Positions 5,224 to 7,044 of a stretch of 7,044 nucleotides of DNA are shown here, one piece after another. Positions within the stretch are counted from its first letter, which is position 1, and each line of letters starts with the position of its first letter. The stretch is taken from contig CANQQF010000042.1 of NCBI GenBank assembly GCA_947625985.1, positions 1 through 7,044 on the forward strand, written 5' to 3'. Below the pieces are notes generated by a model. The model worked only from the letters and a program-made list of their open reading frames with translations. It searched no databases and had not been told where the DNA came from. A program made the translations under genes and the position numbers. The DNA comes from an uncultured Clostridia bacterium (GTDB lineage Bacteria > Bacillota_A > Clostridia > TANB77 > CAG-508).

Positions 5224-7041
5224 CTAAAATGGTAAAAAATTTTCTTCTTCTTCCTCTAATTCATCATCTAGTTCGTCGTCGTTCTTTCTCATATTTAAAA
5301 CTATGCATTTTGTTTTTGCATTATTAATTCTAACTGTTAAACAATTTCTATCTTTTTCATGCTTTATATAATCTTTTCTTCTCCACGCACTTATTACTTC
5401 TTTGAAATCATAACCTTCTTCTTCCAATACTTTAGCTAAAACAGATGGAATTATTGCTAAATATCCTTTTTGCATTTCTTTTCCATAGATTTCTACTTTT
5501 AAATCTTGATTTGATATTTCATCAGCATCTTTGTTTAAGAAATGCCTTTTCTCAGAAACATACCAATCTTTAACTATTTCATAAGCTCTTTCCTCTATTA
5601 CAACTTCTTTTTTATTAACTAAAATACCATCAAAGTCATCTAATGTTAGATAATAATTGTCTTTAAATAATATATCTGTTACAATTTTATCACCCATTAA
5701 TATTATAGCTACTAATATTTTTTGTTTATTTGTACTATTATCTTTATCAGTTTCATTTAATTCAGCCAATATATTTTTATAAATATTTTTATAGTCAAAC
5801 TCATCAATATGTTTTAATATTTCTCGAATAGGAGTTCCATAATTTTCTTTTACAAAATCTGCAACTACACTAGGTTCTTTAAAGGACCAACTTGTCATTT
5901 CACAAGAAATACATCTATTATATGCACCAGCATTACTATTGTCTTTTATTATATTTTTTTCTCCATTAGTTATTACAACGTTATTCCAAGAGTTTTCTCT
6001 AGCAATTCCTCCACTTTTAGTAGCTCTTGATTTTCCTTTGCCTTCACTAACTAAAAACAACATTTTGTCATAATCTTTTGCATCTTTTTGATGTTGCATC
6101 TCATTAATAAACAAAGGAATATTGTTATATAAATTCAACCTATATTCAAGTCCAGCTGCTGTAAAATTAAAATTAATTCCAATTCCATTTTCATTTTGTG
6201 CTGGATTTCCAAAAATAGATTGCCCTACCATACACGCTACCGTTTTACCACATTCAGTTTCTCCCCAAATATGTAACGTAAAACCATTTTGTTTTATTTT
6301 TTCTAGTAGTATAGAACTTACAGCAGATGCCATAATAATTCTTGATACTATATTTTCTTTTCTTCTTTCTCTGAAAAAATCAACCCAATCTTCAATTTTT
6401 CCACTTTCACTAAATCTTTCTTGAACTCTAGGAAATTCAATTTCATTATCAAATTCATATTTGTCTGAATAAGGAATTAAAACATCTTTAGCCCAACCTA
6501 ATCTTGATACTGATACATTCTTTGGAATTTTATCTTCATTAAGATTTATAAGCTCAGATAAATACTTTACTAAAAACTTTGCATTTTCTGATGTGACTTC
6601 TATTCCACAGCTTGCTAGTTTAACTATATTTTGGCTTGTAGCTATCATCTCTCTGTCAATTATTATACTTCGCCATTCTCCCTCATCATAAAAACCAATT
6701 TTTATTTTTTCTGTTCTATCTTCTAAATTCACATATCTTTCAATCGGTATAATTGGCTTATAAGAAATTAATATATCCCCTAATTTAGGTATCGATTGCA
6801 AAATTTTGCCATCTTCTGCAATCTTATATGATGTCGTTCTATAAGGAATATTCTCTAATCCAGGGAATATTATAGTATTATAATTATAATCTTTTATAAG
6901 ACTTATTCCCTTTTCTCTTTCTTTTTGCTTATATATATTATTAAATGCTGTTGCAGCCTTTAATTCTCTAGCTTTATCTCTAACTTTTTCTACAATTCTA
7001 GTTTTATTTGAAGAATCTCTTAAAGCAACTAAATAATCCAT
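5224..7041 (-). CDS. DUF927-type phage primase/helicase (AAA+-like ATPase), 5' end possibly outside window
   Basis: The gene encodes 605 residues from ATG 7041, but the codon before it is GTA and the frame stays open to the window edge, so the true start may lie further right. About 250 residues precede the ATPase core. The core has Walker A GETECGKT (260-267, K266) within HIWGETECGKT, the signature I associate with DUF927; Walker B PLFINEMQ with E314; a sensor-like VVITNGE (355-361); and R376 (NRCISCEM) as a possible arginine finger. Family members are phage and mobile-element replicative ATPases, often fused to or partnered with a primase. No TOPRIM or other primase motif is visible here. 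The last 17 residues are very acidic and end in FLPF, like the tail of single-stranded DNA-binding protein. Expected role: unwinding at the phage replication fork. Confidence 0.85.
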   Translation of the reverse strand: MDYLVALRDSSNKTRIVEKVRDKARELKAATAFNNIYKQKEREKGISLIKDYNYNTIIFPGLENIPYRTTSYKIAEDGKILQSIPKLGDILISYKPIIPIERYVNLEDRTEKIKIGFYDEGEWRSIIIDREMIATSQNIVKLASCGIEVTSENAKFLVKYLSELINLNEDKIPKNVSVSRLGWAKDVLIPYSDKYEFDNEIEFPRVQERFSESGKIEDWVDFFRERRKENIVSRIIMASAVSSILLEKIKQNGFTLHIWGETECGKTVACMVGQSIFGNPAQNENGIGINFNFTAAGLEYRLNLYNNIPLFINEMQHQKDAKDYDKMLFLVSEGKGKSRATKSGGIARENSWNNVVITNGEKNIIKDNSNAGAYNRCISCEMTSWSFKEPSVVADFVKENYGTPIREILKHIDEFDYKNIYKNILAELNETDKDNSTNKQKILVAIILMGDKIVTDILFKDNYYLTLDDFDGILVNKKEVVIEERAYEIVKDWYVSEKRHFLNKDADEISNQDLKVEIYGKEMQKGYLAIIPSVLAKVLEEEGYDFKEVISAWRRKDYIKHEKDRNCLTVRINNAKTKCIVLNMRKNDDELDDELEEEEENFLPF

Positions 7042-7044
7042 TAC

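Noticed and set aside
6122..6424. Plus-strand frame opposite the DUF927 ATPase core
   Set aside because: It overlaps the Walker A/B region of a confident minus-strand gene and has no expression signals.

Overview
The window is a very AT-rich segment (by eye well under one third G+C) in which every supportable gene lies on the minus strand, so transcription runs from right to left. The content is that of a tailed double-stranded DNA phage or prophage: a DUF927-type primase/helicase, a run of small genes, a terminase pair and a homing-endonuclease-like gene. Strong AGGAGG-type ribosome binding sites, sigma-70/SigA-like promoters with TG-extended -10 boxes, and heavy A/T-ending codon use suggest a low-GC Firmicutes host (Clostridia or Bacilli) or Fusobacteria; the sequence does not settle which. 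TGA ends one gene (the 186-aa gene at 4107), so the standard bacterial code applies.

Layout in the direction of transcription: (1) 7041-5224, DUF927-type ATPase, possibly continuing off the right edge, with an SSB-like acidic C-terminal tail; (2) 5207-4830, a 125-aa helical protein of unknown function; (3) a promoter at 4829-4801 driving a 37-aa peptide gene (4780-4667) whose stop overlaps the start of a 186-aa unknown gene (4667-4107), followed after 4 bases by a 114-aa charged protein (4102-3758); (4) a non-coding control region (3757-3643) with five 11-bp direct repeats, an inverted repeat and a promoter with a consensus -10; (5) a probable small terminase subunit (3629-3015, TTG start) overlapping the large terminase subunit (3022-1325), which has an added N-terminal zinc ribbon; (6) a 153-bp gap holding a promoter and a highly structured RNA leader; (7) a homing-endonuclease-like gene (1171 to beyond position 1) with an N-terminal helix-turn-helix, eight exact-length 23-residue KYG repeats and a DNA-cleavage domain.

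The replication gene would act early, and the terminase pair would package DNA into proheads. The endonuclease gene looks like a free-standing mobile gene inserted after terL with its own promoter. The two most interesting signals are the leader RNA of the endonuclease gene, with two interlocking inverted repeats starting at about the predicted +1, and the helically phased direct repeats upstream of the small terminase gene, which could be a packaging site or an activator site. Family assignments come from reading motifs by eye; no database search was run.
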